A program made the translations under genes and the position numbers. DNA of 64,000 nucleotides from Salipiger mangrovisoli. GTDB lineage: Bacteria; Pseudomonadota; Alphaproteobacteria; Rhodobacterales; Rhodobacteraceae. Below, piece by piece: positions 38,124 through 46,925 of this stretch. The stretch spans positions 186,001 through 250,000 of the forward strand of contig NZ_JADFFK010000005.1 of assembly GCF_015223355.1 (NCBI RefSeq), read 5' to 3'. Positions within the stretch are counted from its first letter, which is position 1, and each line of letters opens with the position of its first letter. The notes under the pieces are model-generated. The model was given only the letters and a program-made list of their open reading frames with translations, had not been told where the DNA came from and did not search any database.

Positions 38124-38234
38124 GGCGGTTCTCCCAATGACAGAAAACTAACATTTGACGAAAAAGACAGTATCGAACCATTTTGACGACTCAAGGCGAA
38201 ACCGAAAACAGCCTGACAGGGAGTCACAGAAAAC

Positions 38235-39257
38235 ATGAAAAAGATGCATCTTGCCGCAACCACGGCGCTCGTCTTCGCACCGCTGACCGTGTCAGCCGAG
38301 ACGCTCTCGCTCTACAACTGGGGCGACTACATCAACCCCGCCGTGCTCGAGGCCTTCACCAAGGAGACCGGCATCGAGATCACGCTCGACAGCTACGGCT
38401 CGAACGAGGAGATGCTGGCGAAGATCCAGGCCGGCGCCACGGGCTACGACATCGTCTTTCCCTCGGTGCACATGCACGACATCATGTTCCAGCTTGGCCT
38501 GCTGGCGAAGACCGACATCGGCCAGGCGCCGGACTTCCAGAACATCGACCCGCAGTTCGTCCGCGCCAAGACCGACCCCGACGCCGAGTACTGCCTGCCC
38601 TACGCCTGGGGCAACGTCGGCATCGTCTACAACAAGGCGCTGGCGGGCGACATCAAGAGCTGGGACGACTTCTTCGCGCTTGGCGCGGCGGGCAACAAGA
38701 TCACCCTGCTCGACGACCTGCGCGAGACCATCGGCATCGGGCTGATCAAGACCGGCAACTCGGTGAACTCGACCGACCCGGACGAGGTCACGGCGGCGGC
38801 GGACTACATCATCGATCACATCGCCGGGGTCACCGCCTTCACCTACGACTCGGTGCCGCAGGTGATCTCGGGCGACGTGGCGGCAGCGCATTGGTACGTG
38901 GGGGCAAACCTCTATGTCTCGGAGAACCCCGAGACCATCGGCTACATGATCCCCGAGGAAGGCGCGACCATGTACCAGGAGGACATCTGCGTGCTGGCCT
39001 CTGCGCCGAACAAGGACGCGGCGAAGAAGTTTCTCGAGTTCTACCTGCGCCCAGAGATCGCCGCGCTGAACGTCGAGCAGCAGATGAACGGCACGCCGAA
39101 CCTGCCCGCCCAGAAGCTGATCCCGGTCGAACTGTCGTCGAACGAAACGATCTACCCGCCGGAAGCGGTGATGGAGAAGCTTCAGATCTTCGAGGACCTG
39201 GGCCGCGACCTGCAGCTCTACAACTCCGAGTGGACGCGCATCAAGACCGCGCAATGA
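38235..39257 (+). CDS. Polyamine-type ABC transporter substrate-binding protein
   Basis: A 340-residue periplasmic protein with signal peptide [21 protein letters not shown]. The mature start [20 protein letters not shown] is the PotD/PotF hallmark, followed by [32 protein letters not shown]. It should bind a cationic or amine-bearing ligand; the aspartate/glutamate set of the polyamine pocket cannot be resolved by eye. It heads a five-gene unit (binding protein, ATPase, two permeases, peptidase) joined by 4-bp overlaps. Confidence 0.94.
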   Translation: MKKMHLAATTALVFAPLTVSAETLSLYNWGDYINPAVLEAFTKETGIEITLDSYGSNEEMLAKIQAGATGYDIVFPSVHMHDIMFQLGLLAKTDIGQAPDFQNIDPQFVRAKTDPDAEYCLPYAWGNVGIVYNKALAGDIKSWDDFFALGAAGNKITLLDDLRETIGIGLIKTGNSVNSTDPDEVTAAADYIIDHIAGVTAFTYDSVPQVISGDVAAAHWYVGANLYVSENPETIGYMIPEEGATMYQEDICVLASAPNKDAAKKFLEFYLRPEIAALNVEQQMNGTPNLPAQKLIPVELSSNETIYPPEAVMEKLQIFEDLGRDLQLYNSEWTRIKTAQ

Positions 39258-40378
39258 TGCCCTTTGACACGTTTCCGGCGGGGGTCTTCCCCGCCGGTAT
39301 GCAGGACCACACGCCCATGCCCTCGCCCCTAGAAATCATCGACGCCCGCAAATCCTTCCGGACCCCGGAGGGCGGGACAATGACCGCGCTCGACGGCATC
39401 TCGCTGAAGCTTGCCAGCGCCGAGTTCGTCACGCTGCTCGGCCCCTCGGGCTGCGGCAAGACCACGCTGCTGCGCACCATCAGCGGCTTCGAGACGCTGG
39501 ACGCGGGCGAGGTGCTGATCGACGGCGCCGCCGTCACCCAGATGCCGGCGCACCGCCGCCCGGTGAACACCGTGTTCCAGCGCTACGCGCTCTTTGGCCA
39601 CATGAGCGTGGCGCGCAACGTCGGCTACGCGCTCGAGATCGCGGGCCGCGACAAGCGCGAGATCCGCGCCCGCGTCGGCGAGATGCTGGAACTGGTCGGT
39701 CTCGCGGGGATGGAGCAGCGCGCGATCCAGCAGCTGTCCGGCGGCCAGCAGCAGCGCGTCGCGCTGGCGCGGGCGCTTGCCGCGAAACCCAAGCTGCTGC
39801 TGCTCGACGAGCCGCTTTCGGCGCTCGACAAGAACCTGCGCCAGAAGATGCAGCAGGAATTGAAGGCGCTGCAGCGCGAGCTCGGCATCGGCTTCATCTT
39901 CGTCACCCACGACCAGGAAGAGGCGCTGACCATGTCCGACCGGATCGCCGTGCTGGCGCATGGGCAGATCCAGCAGATCGGCGCGCCGACCGAGCTTTAC
40001 CAGACCCCCGCCAACCTCTTCACCGCCGACTTTCTTGGCGAGAGCAACTTGCTGCCCGTGTCGGTGACCGGCGGCAGGGCCTGCCTGACGGACGGCCAGA
40101 GCTTCGCCGCCGCCCACGCCACCGGCGCGGCGACGCTGCTGCTGCGCCCCGAGGCGCTGTCGATCACGCCGCCCGAGGGCCATGCGCTCAGTTTCACCGG
40201 CACCCTGCGTGAAACCTATTACACCGGCACCGACCACCAGATCACGCTGGAGACCCCCGCCCATGGCACGCTGCACGCGCTGCTGCGCAGCGGCGCTGCC
40301 CTGCCCGGCCTCGGCTCCGAGATGACGCTGCACGCCCCCGCCCAGGGGCTGCACCTGATCGACGAGACCCTGCCATGA
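39254..40378 (+). CDS. Polyamine-type ABC transporter ATP-binding protein (PotA-like)
   Basis: A 374-residue ATPase. Walker A is [10 protein letters not shown]-loop in [12 protein letters not shown], signature [15 protein letters not shown], Walker [14 protein letters not shown]-loop in [17 protein letters not shown]-terminal TOBE domain (about 290-374) is present, as in PotA/MalK. ATG 39254 overlaps the upstream stop; internal Met codons at residues 16 and 22 could be alternative starts, because homology proper begins at [11 protein letters not shown]. Confidence 0.95.
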   Translation: MMPFDTFPAGVFPAGMQDHTPMPSPLEIIDARKSFRTPEGGTMTALDGISLKLASAEFVTLLGPSGCGKTTLLRTISGFETLDAGEVLIDGAAVTQMPAHRRPVNTVFQRYALFGHMSVARNVGYALEIAGRDKREIRARVGEMLELVGLAGMEQRAIQQLSGGQQQRVALARALAAKPKLLLLDEPLSALDKNLRQKMQQELKALQRELGIGFIFVTHDQEEALTMSDRIAVLAHGQIQQIGAPTELYQTPANLFTADFLGESNLLPVSVTGGRACLTDGQSFAAAHATGAATLLLRPEALSITPPEGHALSFTGTLRETYYTGTDHQITLETPAHGTLHALLRSGAALPGLGSEMTLHAPAQGLHLIDETLP

Positions 40379-41259
40379 CCCTCGCCCGCCGCAAGCTGCT
40401 GCAACTGGTCGGCCTGCTCGGTGCGCCGACGGTCTTCCTGCTGATCTTCTTCTTCGGCCCGCTGCTGATCATGCTGGTCTACAGCCTGCTGACGCCGGGG
40501 CTCTACGGCGGGGTCGACTGGATCTTCTCGCATCTCAACTACGGCCGCATCCTTGGCTGGGCCGACACGCGCTACGAGAAATTCGACCCGGTCTATATCG
40601 CCATCTTCCTGCGCTCGCTGAAGCTGGCGGCGCTGACCGTGGTGTCGAGCCTGGCTGTCTGCTACCCCGCCGCCTTCTGGATCAGCCGGATGCGCCCCGG
40701 ACTGCGCGATTTCGCGATCTTCCTCGTGACCCTGCCGTTCTTCGTCAGCCTGATCGTCCGGCTCTTCGCCTGGGTGCTGATCCTGCGGCCCACGGGATTC
40801 CTCAACCAGGGGCTCATGGGGCTGGGGCTGACCGGCGCGCCGATCGAGTTCCTCTACACCGATTTCGCGGTGATCCTCGGCATGACCTACGTCTTCATCC
40901 CCTTCATGTTCCTGCCGCTTTACGGCTCGATCGAGAAGCTCGACATGGCGCAGATCGAGGCCTCTTCCGACCTCGGCGCCACCCGCTTCCAGACCTTCCG
41001 AAAGGTGATCCTGCCCGCCACCCTGCCCGGCATCGTCGGCGGCTCGGTCATCACCTTCATCCCCGCGCTTGGCAACTTCATCGTGCCCTCGGTGCTGGGC
41101 GGGGCGAAGGTGCTGATGATCGGCAACCTGATCGAGCAGCAGTTCCTCTCGGCGCGCAACTGGCCCTTCGGCTCGGCGCTGGCGATGCTGGTGATGAGCG
41201 CCGTGCTGATCCTGCTGATCGCGCAGTTCCGGCTCGCCAAGAAGGAGGCACAGTCATGA
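40375..41259 (+). CDS. Polyamine-type ABC permease 1 (PotB-like)
   Basis: A 294-residue inner-membrane protein with six predicted helices. It starts with a basic segment, then [28 protein letters not shown]. The coupling EAA loop is [27 protein letters not shown]. It matches PotB/PotH-type subunits and overlaps the neighbours on both sides by 4 bp. Confidence 0.94.
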   Translation: MTLARRKLLQLVGLLGAPTVFLLIFFFGPLLIMLVYSLLTPGLYGGVDWIFSHLNYGRILGWADTRYEKFDPVYIAIFLRSLKLAALTVVSSLAVCYPAAFWISRMRPGLRDFAIFLVTLPFFVSLIVRLFAWVLILRPTGFLNQGLMGLGLTGAPIEFLYTDFAVILGMTYVFIPFMFLPLYGSIEKLDMAQIEASSDLGATRFQTFRKVILPATLPGIVGGSVITFIPALGNFIVPSVLGGAKVLMIGNLIEQQFLSARNWPFGSALAMLVMSAVLILLIAQFRLAKKEAQS

Positions 41260-42074
41260 TCCTGCGCCGCCTGCTGAGCCTCTACGGGCTGCTCTTCTTC
41301 GTCTTCGTCTACGCGCCGATCCTGCTGGTGGTGATCTACTCTTTCAACGCCAACACGCTGAACATGATGATCTGGGACGGCTTCACGCTGGACTGGTACC
41401 GCCAGCTCTTCGGCATGGAGACCTCGCTGACGCAAAGCGCCACCTTCGTCGACAGCACCGACCAGCTCTGGGGCGCGGTGCGCACCAGCCTGATCGTCGC
41501 GCTCTCGACCTCGGTGTTCTCGACGGTCTGCGGCACCGCGCTGGCTCTGGCCGTGGCGCGCTACCGCTTCCGGCTGGCACGCTTCTACCGCACGCTGATG
41601 ATGCTGCCGATGATCATGCCCGACATCGTGCTGGGGATCGCGCTGCTGATCTTCTTCATCACCATCGGCATGAACCTGTCGATGCTGACCATCATCATCG
41701 GCCAGTCGACCTTCCTGATCTCCTACGTCTTCGTGACCGTCTCCGCCCGTCTCGCCGAGGTCGATACCTCTGTCGAGGAGGCCTCGGCCGACCTTGGCGC
41801 CACCCCGGCGCAGACCTTCCGCAAGGTGACCCTTCCGGGCATCGCGCCGGGCATTCTGGGCGGCTGGCTGCTGGCCTTCATCATCTCGATGGACGACCTC
41901 GTCATCACCTATTTCATCGCCGGCACCGGCAACACCACGCTGCCCATCCACATCTGGGGCCTGCTCCGCCGCGGCATCAAGCCAGAGATCAACGCCATCG
42001 CGACGCTGATGCTGCTCTTCACCCTGGTGATCGCCGCCGCCGGCCTCTACTTCAGATCGAGACGACAGAAATGA
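41256..42074 (+). CDS. Polyamine-type ABC permease 2 (PotC-like)
   Basis: A 272-residue inner-membrane protein with six predicted helices, opening LLSLYGLLFFVFVYAPILLVVIYSFNA. The EAA loop is VEEASADLGATPAQTFRKVTLPGIAPGI, and FIISMDDLVITYFIAG is the PotC signature. It overlaps the peptidase gene by 4 bp, which ties the hydrolase directly to transport. Confidence 0.94.
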   Translation: MILRRLLSLYGLLFFVFVYAPILLVVIYSFNANTLNMMIWDGFTLDWYRQLFGMETSLTQSATFVDSTDQLWGAVRTSLIVALSTSVFSTVCGTALALAVARYRFRLARFYRTLMMLPMIMPDIVLGIALLIFFITIGMNLSMLTIIIGQSTFLISYVFVTVSARLAEVDTSVEEASADLGATPAQTFRKVTLPGIAPGILGGWLLAFIISMDDLVITYFIAGTGNTTLPIHIWGLLRRGIKPEINAIATLMLLFTLVIAAAGLYFRSRRQK

Positions 42075-43177
42075 CCTGCAACACCAAGCCCCGCGCCCGC
42101 GAGCTGGGCATCCCCCTGCCCGGCACCCCCGGACCGCTGAACGCCATCACCGACGTGCCGGGCATCGAGGTCGGCACCACCGAGCTGCTGTCCTCGCGGG
42201 ATCCGGCGCTGGCCACCCGCGGCATCCAGGTGCAGACCGGCGTCACGGCGATCCTGCCGCGCGGCCGCGATCCCGAGCCGAAGCCGGTCTGGGCCGGGCA
42301 GTTCAGCCTCAACGGCAACGGCGAGATGACCGGCGCGCATTGGGTGCGTGACGGCGGCTGGCTGGCCGGGCCGATCATGATCTCCAACTCCCACGCCATC
42401 GGCCCCTGCCACACCGCGGCGGTGCGCTGGATGGTCGAGACCTATGGCGCCACCTGGGAGGACAACCACCTCTGGGCGATGCCGGTGGTGGCCGAGACCT
42501 ACGACGGCGTGCTCAACGACATCAACGGGCTGCATGTGACCGAGGCGCTGGCGCGTCAGGCGCTGGATGCAGCGAAACCAGGCCCGGTGACCGAGGGCAA
42601 TTCGGGCGGCGGCGCGGGGATGATCTGCTACGAATACAAGGGCGGGACCGGCACCGCCTCGCGGCGGATCGAGGTGGACGGCCAGGTCTTCACGCTCGGC
42701 GCGCTGGTGCAGGCCAACCACGGGCTGCGGCCCTGGCTGACCGTCGCCGGGCGCCACGTCGGCGCGCAGATGACCGAGCACCGGATCATGGACATGGTGA
42801 CCGAGCGCGGCTCGATCATCGTGATCCTTGCAACCGACCTACCCTTGTCGCCGAGCCAGCTCGAACGCCTGTCGCGCCGCGCCGCCATCGGCATCGGCCG
42901 CGCCGGCACGCCCGGCGGAAACAACTCGGGCGACATCTTCCTCGCCTTCTCCACCGCCAACGAGATGCCGCTGCCACAGCTCTCCGGTCCGTGGCGGCAG
43001 ATGACCTGCCTGAACGACGAGCTGCTTGATCCGGTCTACATGGCCGCCGTCGAGGCGGTGGACGAGGCCGTGCTCAACGCGCTCTGCGCCGCCGAGGACG
43101 TGCCGCTGGCGCGCCCGGCGAACGGCATCTGCCGGGCGCTGGACACGGGCCGGCTCATGGCGCTGCTGGACGCCTGA
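42071..43177 (+). CDS. DmpA/BapA-type aminopeptidase (P1 family, S58)
   Basis: A 368-residue N-terminal nucleophile hydrolase. After synthesis it should cut itself between Gly247 and Ser248 in ERGSIIVILATDLPLS, freeing Ser248 as nucleophile. Other family text: NAITDVPGIEVGTTELL, GNGEMTGAHWVRDGGWLAGPIMISNSHAIG, TEGNSGGGAGMICYEYKGGTGTASR, QANHG. Members release D- or L- N-terminal amino acids, or beta-amino acids, from peptides and amides. No signal peptide is seen, so it acts in the cytosol on an imported compound. It is the last gene of the importer operon; the next 356 bp hold no gene. Confidence 0.93.
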   Translation: MTCNTKPRARELGIPLPGTPGPLNAITDVPGIEVGTTELLSSRDPALATRGIQVQTGVTAILPRGRDPEPKPVWAGQFSLNGNGEMTGAHWVRDGGWLAGPIMISNSHAIGPCHTAAVRWMVETYGATWEDNHLWAMPVVAETYDGVLNDINGLHVTEALARQALDAAKPGPVTEGNSGGGAGMICYEYKGGTGTASRRIEVDGQVFTLGALVQANHGLRPWLTVAGRHVGAQMTEHRIMDMVTERGSIIVILATDLPLSPSQLERLSRRAAIGIGRAGTPGGNNSGDIFLAFSTANEMPLPQLSGPWRQMTCLNDELLDPVYMAAVEAVDEAVLNALCAAEDVPLARPANGICRALDTGRLMALLDA

Positions 43178-43533
43178 TCGCGCCACCGCGCAGAACGGTG
43201 ATTTGCACGCCCGCGGCCCCCCTCGCCGCCGGCTTGCCGTTGCCCGCTGCGCAGATCGACACTGCCACCGTGCAGGCCCGGCCGAGGCACGTCGGCGGTC
43301 CGGAAGTGTTGCCCATCAAGAACTTCACCTGCATCGCGCTCCGAGCGTTCGCCCCGGAACACTGTCAGCGCCACGCTCAGAGAAACGATTTGTTCACCAA
43401 TTTCTGGAAAGACGATCCTTACCCGATTGCTGGAGCCGTGCCAGCCACCCGAAATGGTCCTGGATCGATAGGCTTCACCAGATGGAAATGATGCGGCGCT
43501 CCTGTGCCCGCGAGTTTTACCAGTGAGGTCGAA
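43178..43533. other. 356-bp interval without convincing gene
   Basis: An open frame of 97 codons at 43198-43491 is present, but its product is of low complexity at the start, matches no known fold by eye, and has no ribosome site. I see no hairpin with a T-run after the peptidase gene. The promoter of the VPLPA-CTERM-like gene must lie here. Confidence 0.5.
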
Positions 43534-44361
43534 ATGAGACGTCTTTACACCGCAATGACGACGATCCTGTCCTGTGCAGCCTTCGCGACGACGGCATCCG
43601 CGGTGACAGCGGTTTCGATTTCATCCTATGACGCCCTGACCTATCCCGGCGTCGACTACGCTCCGGGGTATCTGTTCGAAGGGTTCGAGAACGTCGCCGG
43701 TGGACCCGTCATCGACGCAAGCGACTCCTTTGCCGTGGGCAGCTTCCAAACCATTGGCGGGGTCGGTTCGGGCAGCGCCGTCGGCGCGTTGCCCTGTCCG
43801 AATGGCACCACGCTTTGCATCGGGTCCGGATCGCCGGTCTTTGGCCGACAGAATATCGCACCTTCCGATGGTGACAGCTGGCTCGACAGCAATGACACAT
43901 TCGGCATTGTCTGGGACGTTTTCCTGGGGGGCACCGAATTCAATGCGCTGAGTTTCACCATGCAGGATGCCACCGATGTCGGAGCCTATGTCACGGTGAT
44001 CAGCGGAAGCACCACGCTCGACGCCATTGACGGCAGTGCCGCGGATGGGCAGGTCTCGGCCACTGAAGTCCAATATGCATACAATAACAATCTGTTCGGC
44101 GGCGCGCTGCTCAATCCCACCCTGCCGAACGGCAACATCCAGTCAGTGACCGTCACCTTCGGCGAAATGGTGACCAAGGCACAGATCGTGATCGCCAGCT
44201 TCAAGGACAGCCAGAACGGCGCCTATCTGGTCAACGACGGCATCGGGATCGATGGGCTCATGGTCGGAACGCTGGCTCCGGTCCCCCTTCCGGGCGGCGG
44301 CCTGCTGCTGCTCGGCGGCCTGGGGGCACTCGGTTTTGCGCGCCAGCGTCGGCGCGCCTGA
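43534..44361 (+). CDS. Secreted protein with VPLPA-CTERM-like sorting signal
   Basis: A 275-residue extracellular or outer-surface protein. The signal peptide MRRLYTAMTTILSCAAFATTASA precedes a beta-rich mature domain (YLFEGFENVAGGPVIDASDS…WLDSNDTFGIVW…) with few charges and two cysteines. The C-terminus reads APVPLPGGGLLLLGGLGALG followed by FARQRRRA: motif, hydrophobic helix, basic cluster, the layout of VPLPA-CTERM proteins of Rhodobacteraceae. The motif is VPLPG instead of VPLPA. The sorting enzyme (exosortase-like) is not in the window. ATG 43534 is preferred to GTG 43504 because GAGG (43525-43528) precedes it. Confidence 0.85.
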   Translation: MRRLYTAMTTILSCAAFATTASAVTAVSISSYDALTYPGVDYAPGYLFEGFENVAGGPVIDASDSFAVGSFQTIGGVGSGSAVGALPCPNGTTLCIGSGSPVFGRQNIAPSDGDSWLDSNDTFGIVWDVFLGGTEFNALSFTMQDATDVGAYVTVISGSTTLDAIDGSAADGQVSATEVQYAYNNNLFGGALLNPTLPNGNIQSVTVTFGEMVTKAQIVIASFKDSQNGAYLVNDGIGIDGLMVGTLAPVPLPGGGLLLLGGLGALGFARQRRRA

Positions 44362-45091
44362 ACCGTCACGACCACCTTCAAACGCCCGGTGCTATAAAGG
44401 GGAAAGGCTGGCGCGACGTGCGGACATTTGAACCCGCGCCCGCCTGTCACCTGCCAACCTTTTCCATCCGCAGAGCGGCTGCTTCTTCGCCCTTGCAGGA
44501 CCTTGCACCGCGCGACTGACAAGACAGCAAGATACAGGATCACACGCCGAAGCGCGTTGCGCACGGTCGACGGATCGCGTCCGGGACCGAAAGCTGATCC
44601 CACGCCGCGCGGCAAGGCGCGGCGGCATGGCCATGCCTGCCGTCGAGCAGCGCGGCGCCGGCGCTCGCGGCCGATTTTCACGCGGCCAAGCGCCGGGGCG
44701 TGCTGGCCGCCAGCCGGATCGCCCCCTCTCCGTTGAGACACGACCGATCAAGAGCGTAGCGCTCTGATGCGCTGCGGCACGGGCAATCTCGCTCGCGCGC
44801 GGACCGGCGGCGGAGACGGTCTTGTCCCGCGGCACCTAACTTTTCTTTGCCGAAGCGCTCCCGACACCGTCCCTTGCCGCGCCTGTCGTGTTGGGGCCTC
44901 GCCGATCCTTGGCGTCCTGAACCGCTTCCGAGGCGACCTGCCCCGCATCCTCAGCGCCTACACACCCGGTTTTCCGGGCCTTATCCGCCGGGCTCCGCGC
45001 CGAAAGGAAGCCGGTGGCACCAGGTCCCCACATCTTCCAGTCCATCGCGCGAAGGCGGCGCACCTCGGTCCCCGCGACGGTAAGATCACAG
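44362..45091. other. 730-bp interval without convincing gene
   Basis: Open frames of about 100-170 codons exist on both strands, but they are arginine/proline-rich, overlap one another and lack ribosome sites, as expected of random GC-rich sequence. A short palindrome AGAGCG-TAG-CGCTCT is at 44751-44765. No tRNA or clear ncRNA structure was recognised. This is the largest gene-free stretch of the window and lies at the left border of the GntR-dehydrogenase locus. Confidence 0.5.
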
Positions 45092-45119
45092 TTGACCGGC
45101 CTTTGGTATACCATATACC
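45092..45119 (+). promoter_or_regulatory. Promoter with embedded GntR-type operator
   Basis: TTGACC (45092-45097) and TATACC (45114-45119) are spaced 16 bp and look like sigma70 -35 and -10 boxes. Between and over the -10 lies TGGTATACCA (45104-45113), a perfect 10-bp palindrome, nested in GGTATA-CCA-TATACC (45105-45119), a perfect 6-bp inverted repeat. TGGT…ACCA is a usual half-site pattern of FadR/FCD GntR regulators, so the GntR domain encoded next probably represses its own promoter. Confidence 0.7.
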
Positions 45120-45145
45120 GTGGCGTCATCTGGAGGAGAAACACC

Positions 45146-46888
45146 TTGGACTCACCGACCCTGCGTGAGAGCGCGCCAAAGCTGTCCGACCGCGCCCGCG
45201 ATGCAATCCGTGAACAGATCATCACCGGCGATCTGCCGATGGGCTCTGCGCTGCGCGAGTCCGAACTGGCGGCCAGCCTTGGCATGTCCAAGATCCCGGT
45301 GCGCGAAGCGCTGGTGCAGCTCGAGTGCGAGGGCATGATCACCACCCGGCCGAACCGCAGCCCCCGGGTCTTCGAGATGTCCCAGGACGATATTCGCAGC
45401 CTCGGCGAATTGCGCGAGATGCTCGAAACCGAGGCGCTGCGCCTTGCCGTGGCCCGCAACGCCCTGCCGCTTGCCAAACGCCTGCGCGAGATCACCACGC
45501 AGATGGAAGCGGCGCTCAAAGCGCCGAATGGCGACAGCTACAAGCTGCTGGACAATGCCTTTCACCACGCGATCTTCGCGGAATGCGGCAACGTCTACCT
45601 GGAAAAGACGCATCACATGCTGTCCTTCCGCATCCAGGCGCTGCGCAATCGGCTGAGCCGCGAACATGCTCTGAACGCCCGGTCACTGGCCGAGCACCAG
45701 CAGCTTACCGAGCTGATCGCCGTCGGCGAGATCGGGGCCGCCGAAGCCGTGATGCGCAGTCACATCCAGGACACCACGCAGAACTACCTGGCCCAGGATC
45801 GCGCGGCGAGCACCGCGCCGCGCCCGCCCGCGCGGGTCATGCAGGCCGAGATGGAGCGTTTCGCAGACAGGGCGATGGCGGCCGCGGGCTGCGATGCCGC
45901 GACCCGTGCCGCGGTGATCCGGGCGCTGAGCCATGCCTCGTCGTTGGGGGTGGACACGCACGGCTACCGGCTGCTGCCGCATTACCTCGAGGGTTTCGTG
46001 AAAGGCCGGCTCAACCCGGCCCCTGAGCTGCGTTTCGTGACCGAGAGCGCCGGTGCCGCGCTGCTCGACGGCGGGGATGCCCATGGGGCCCGCGCCACCT
46101 ATGCCGCGGTGGACAAGGCCATCTCGCTTGCCCGCGCCAATGGCTCGGCGGCGGTGGCCATCCGCGCCAGCTCGCATTTCGGCGCGGCCGGGGCCTATGC
46201 CCGTGCGATCGCCGAGGCGGGTCTGCTCGGCTTCTGCTTCTGCAATTCCGACAGTTTCGTGCGTCTGCATGGCGGTGCCGCGAAGTTCCACGGAACCAAC
46301 CCGATCGCGATGGCCGGTCCCGCTGGTCCGGGACAGGACCCCTGGCTCTTCGACATGGCGACCAGCGCCATTCCCTTCAACAAGGTGCAGTTGAGCCGGG
46401 CGCTCGGCATCGAGCTGCCCGCCGACACCGCCTCGAACGGGCTGGGCGAGAATGTCACCGATCCCGAGCTGGCCGAGATGCTCGCGCCGCTTGGCGGCGA
46501 GTTCGGTTACAAGGGTGCGGGGCTGGCGGGGATCTCCGAGATCCTCAGCACCGCATTGTCGGGCGCGCCGCTCAGTTTCGAGCTGCCCGGCATGATTTCC
46601 GACGACATGGCCACGCCGCGCGGGCTGGGTGCCTTCGTCATGGCCTTCGATCCGGCGGGGTTTGCCGGGCTCGAGGTCTTTACCGGAACGATCCGCCGCT
46701 ACCGCGACGCCATCCGCAGCTCGACCACCGCGCAGGGCGCAGAGGTCATGGCCGCCGGTGACCGGGAATGGGCGGAAGGCAAGCGCCGCTTGGTGCAGGG
46801 CATGACGCTCGACCAGACGGCCGTCGAGGCGCTGGAGCGCTTCGCCGAAGAGAACGGCATCCCGCCATTGGAGGTGGTGGGCGGCTGA
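45146..46888 (+). CDS. Fusion of GntR/FCD transcription factor and Ldh2/AllD-type dehydrogenase
   Basis: A 580-residue two-part protein in one uninterrupted frame. TTG 45146 is chosen because GGAGGAG lies 7 bp before it. Residues about 9-73 are a GntR winged helix (LRESELAASLGMSKIPVREA), about 78-215 an FCD effector domain (LREMLETEALRLAVA; DNAFHHAIF; EHQQLTELI), and about 216-230 a Pro/Ala linker. Residues 231-580 are a full-length Ldh2/AllD/YlbC-type oxidoreductase with His272 (GVDTHGYRL), His344 (SSHFGAAGAYA), GTNPIAMA and Lys456 (GYKGAGLA). Family members oxidise 2-hydroxy acids such as malate, lactate or ureidoglycolate with NAD(P). A TRAP operon follows 37 bp later. A sequencing frameshift merging two genes is possible but would need the stop, start and ribosome site to be lost too. 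Confidence 0.88.
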   Translation: MDSPTLRESAPKLSDRARDAIREQIITGDLPMGSALRESELAASLGMSKIPVREALVQLECEGMITTRPNRSPRVFEMSQDDIRSLGELREMLETEALRLAVARNALPLAKRLREITTQMEAALKAPNGDSYKLLDNAFHHAIFAECGNVYLEKTHHMLSFRIQALRNRLSREHALNARSLAEHQQLTELIAVGEIGAAEAVMRSHIQDTTQNYLAQDRAASTAPRPPARVMQAEMERFADRAMAAAGCDAATRAAVIRALSHASSLGVDTHGYRLLPHYLEGFVKGRLNPAPELRFVTESAGAALLDGGDAHGARATYAAVDKAISLARANGSAAVAIRASSHFGAAGAYARAIAEAGLLGFCFCNSDSFVRLHGGAAKFHGTNPIAMAGPAGPGQDPWLFDMATSAIPFNKVQLSRALGIELPADTASNGLGENVTDPELAEMLAPLGGEFGYKGAGLAGISEILSTALSGAPLSFELPGMISDDMATPRGLGAFVMAFDPAGFAGLEVFTGTIRRYRDAIRSSTTAQGAEVMAAGDREWAEGKRRLVQGMTLDQTAVEALERFAEENGIPPLEVVGG

Positions 46889-46925
46889 AAAGGTCCAACT
46901 TTGGGAATTTAGGGAGGAGAACCAA

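Noticed and set aside
43198-43491. 97-codon open frame between the peptidase and the VPLPA-CTERM-like gene
   Set aside because: No ribosome site, no recognisable family, and length expected by chance at this GC content.
44223-44835. Overlapping open frames of 100-170 codons on both strands after the VPLPA-CTERM-like gene
   Set aside because: Arg/Pro/Ala-rich products in several overlapping frames, no ribosome site, no family resemblance.
45014-45145. Upstream extension of the GntR-dehydrogenase frame to 45014
   Set aside because: It would place the promoter and operator inside the coding region, and the strong ribosome site GGAGGAG fits the TTG at 45146.
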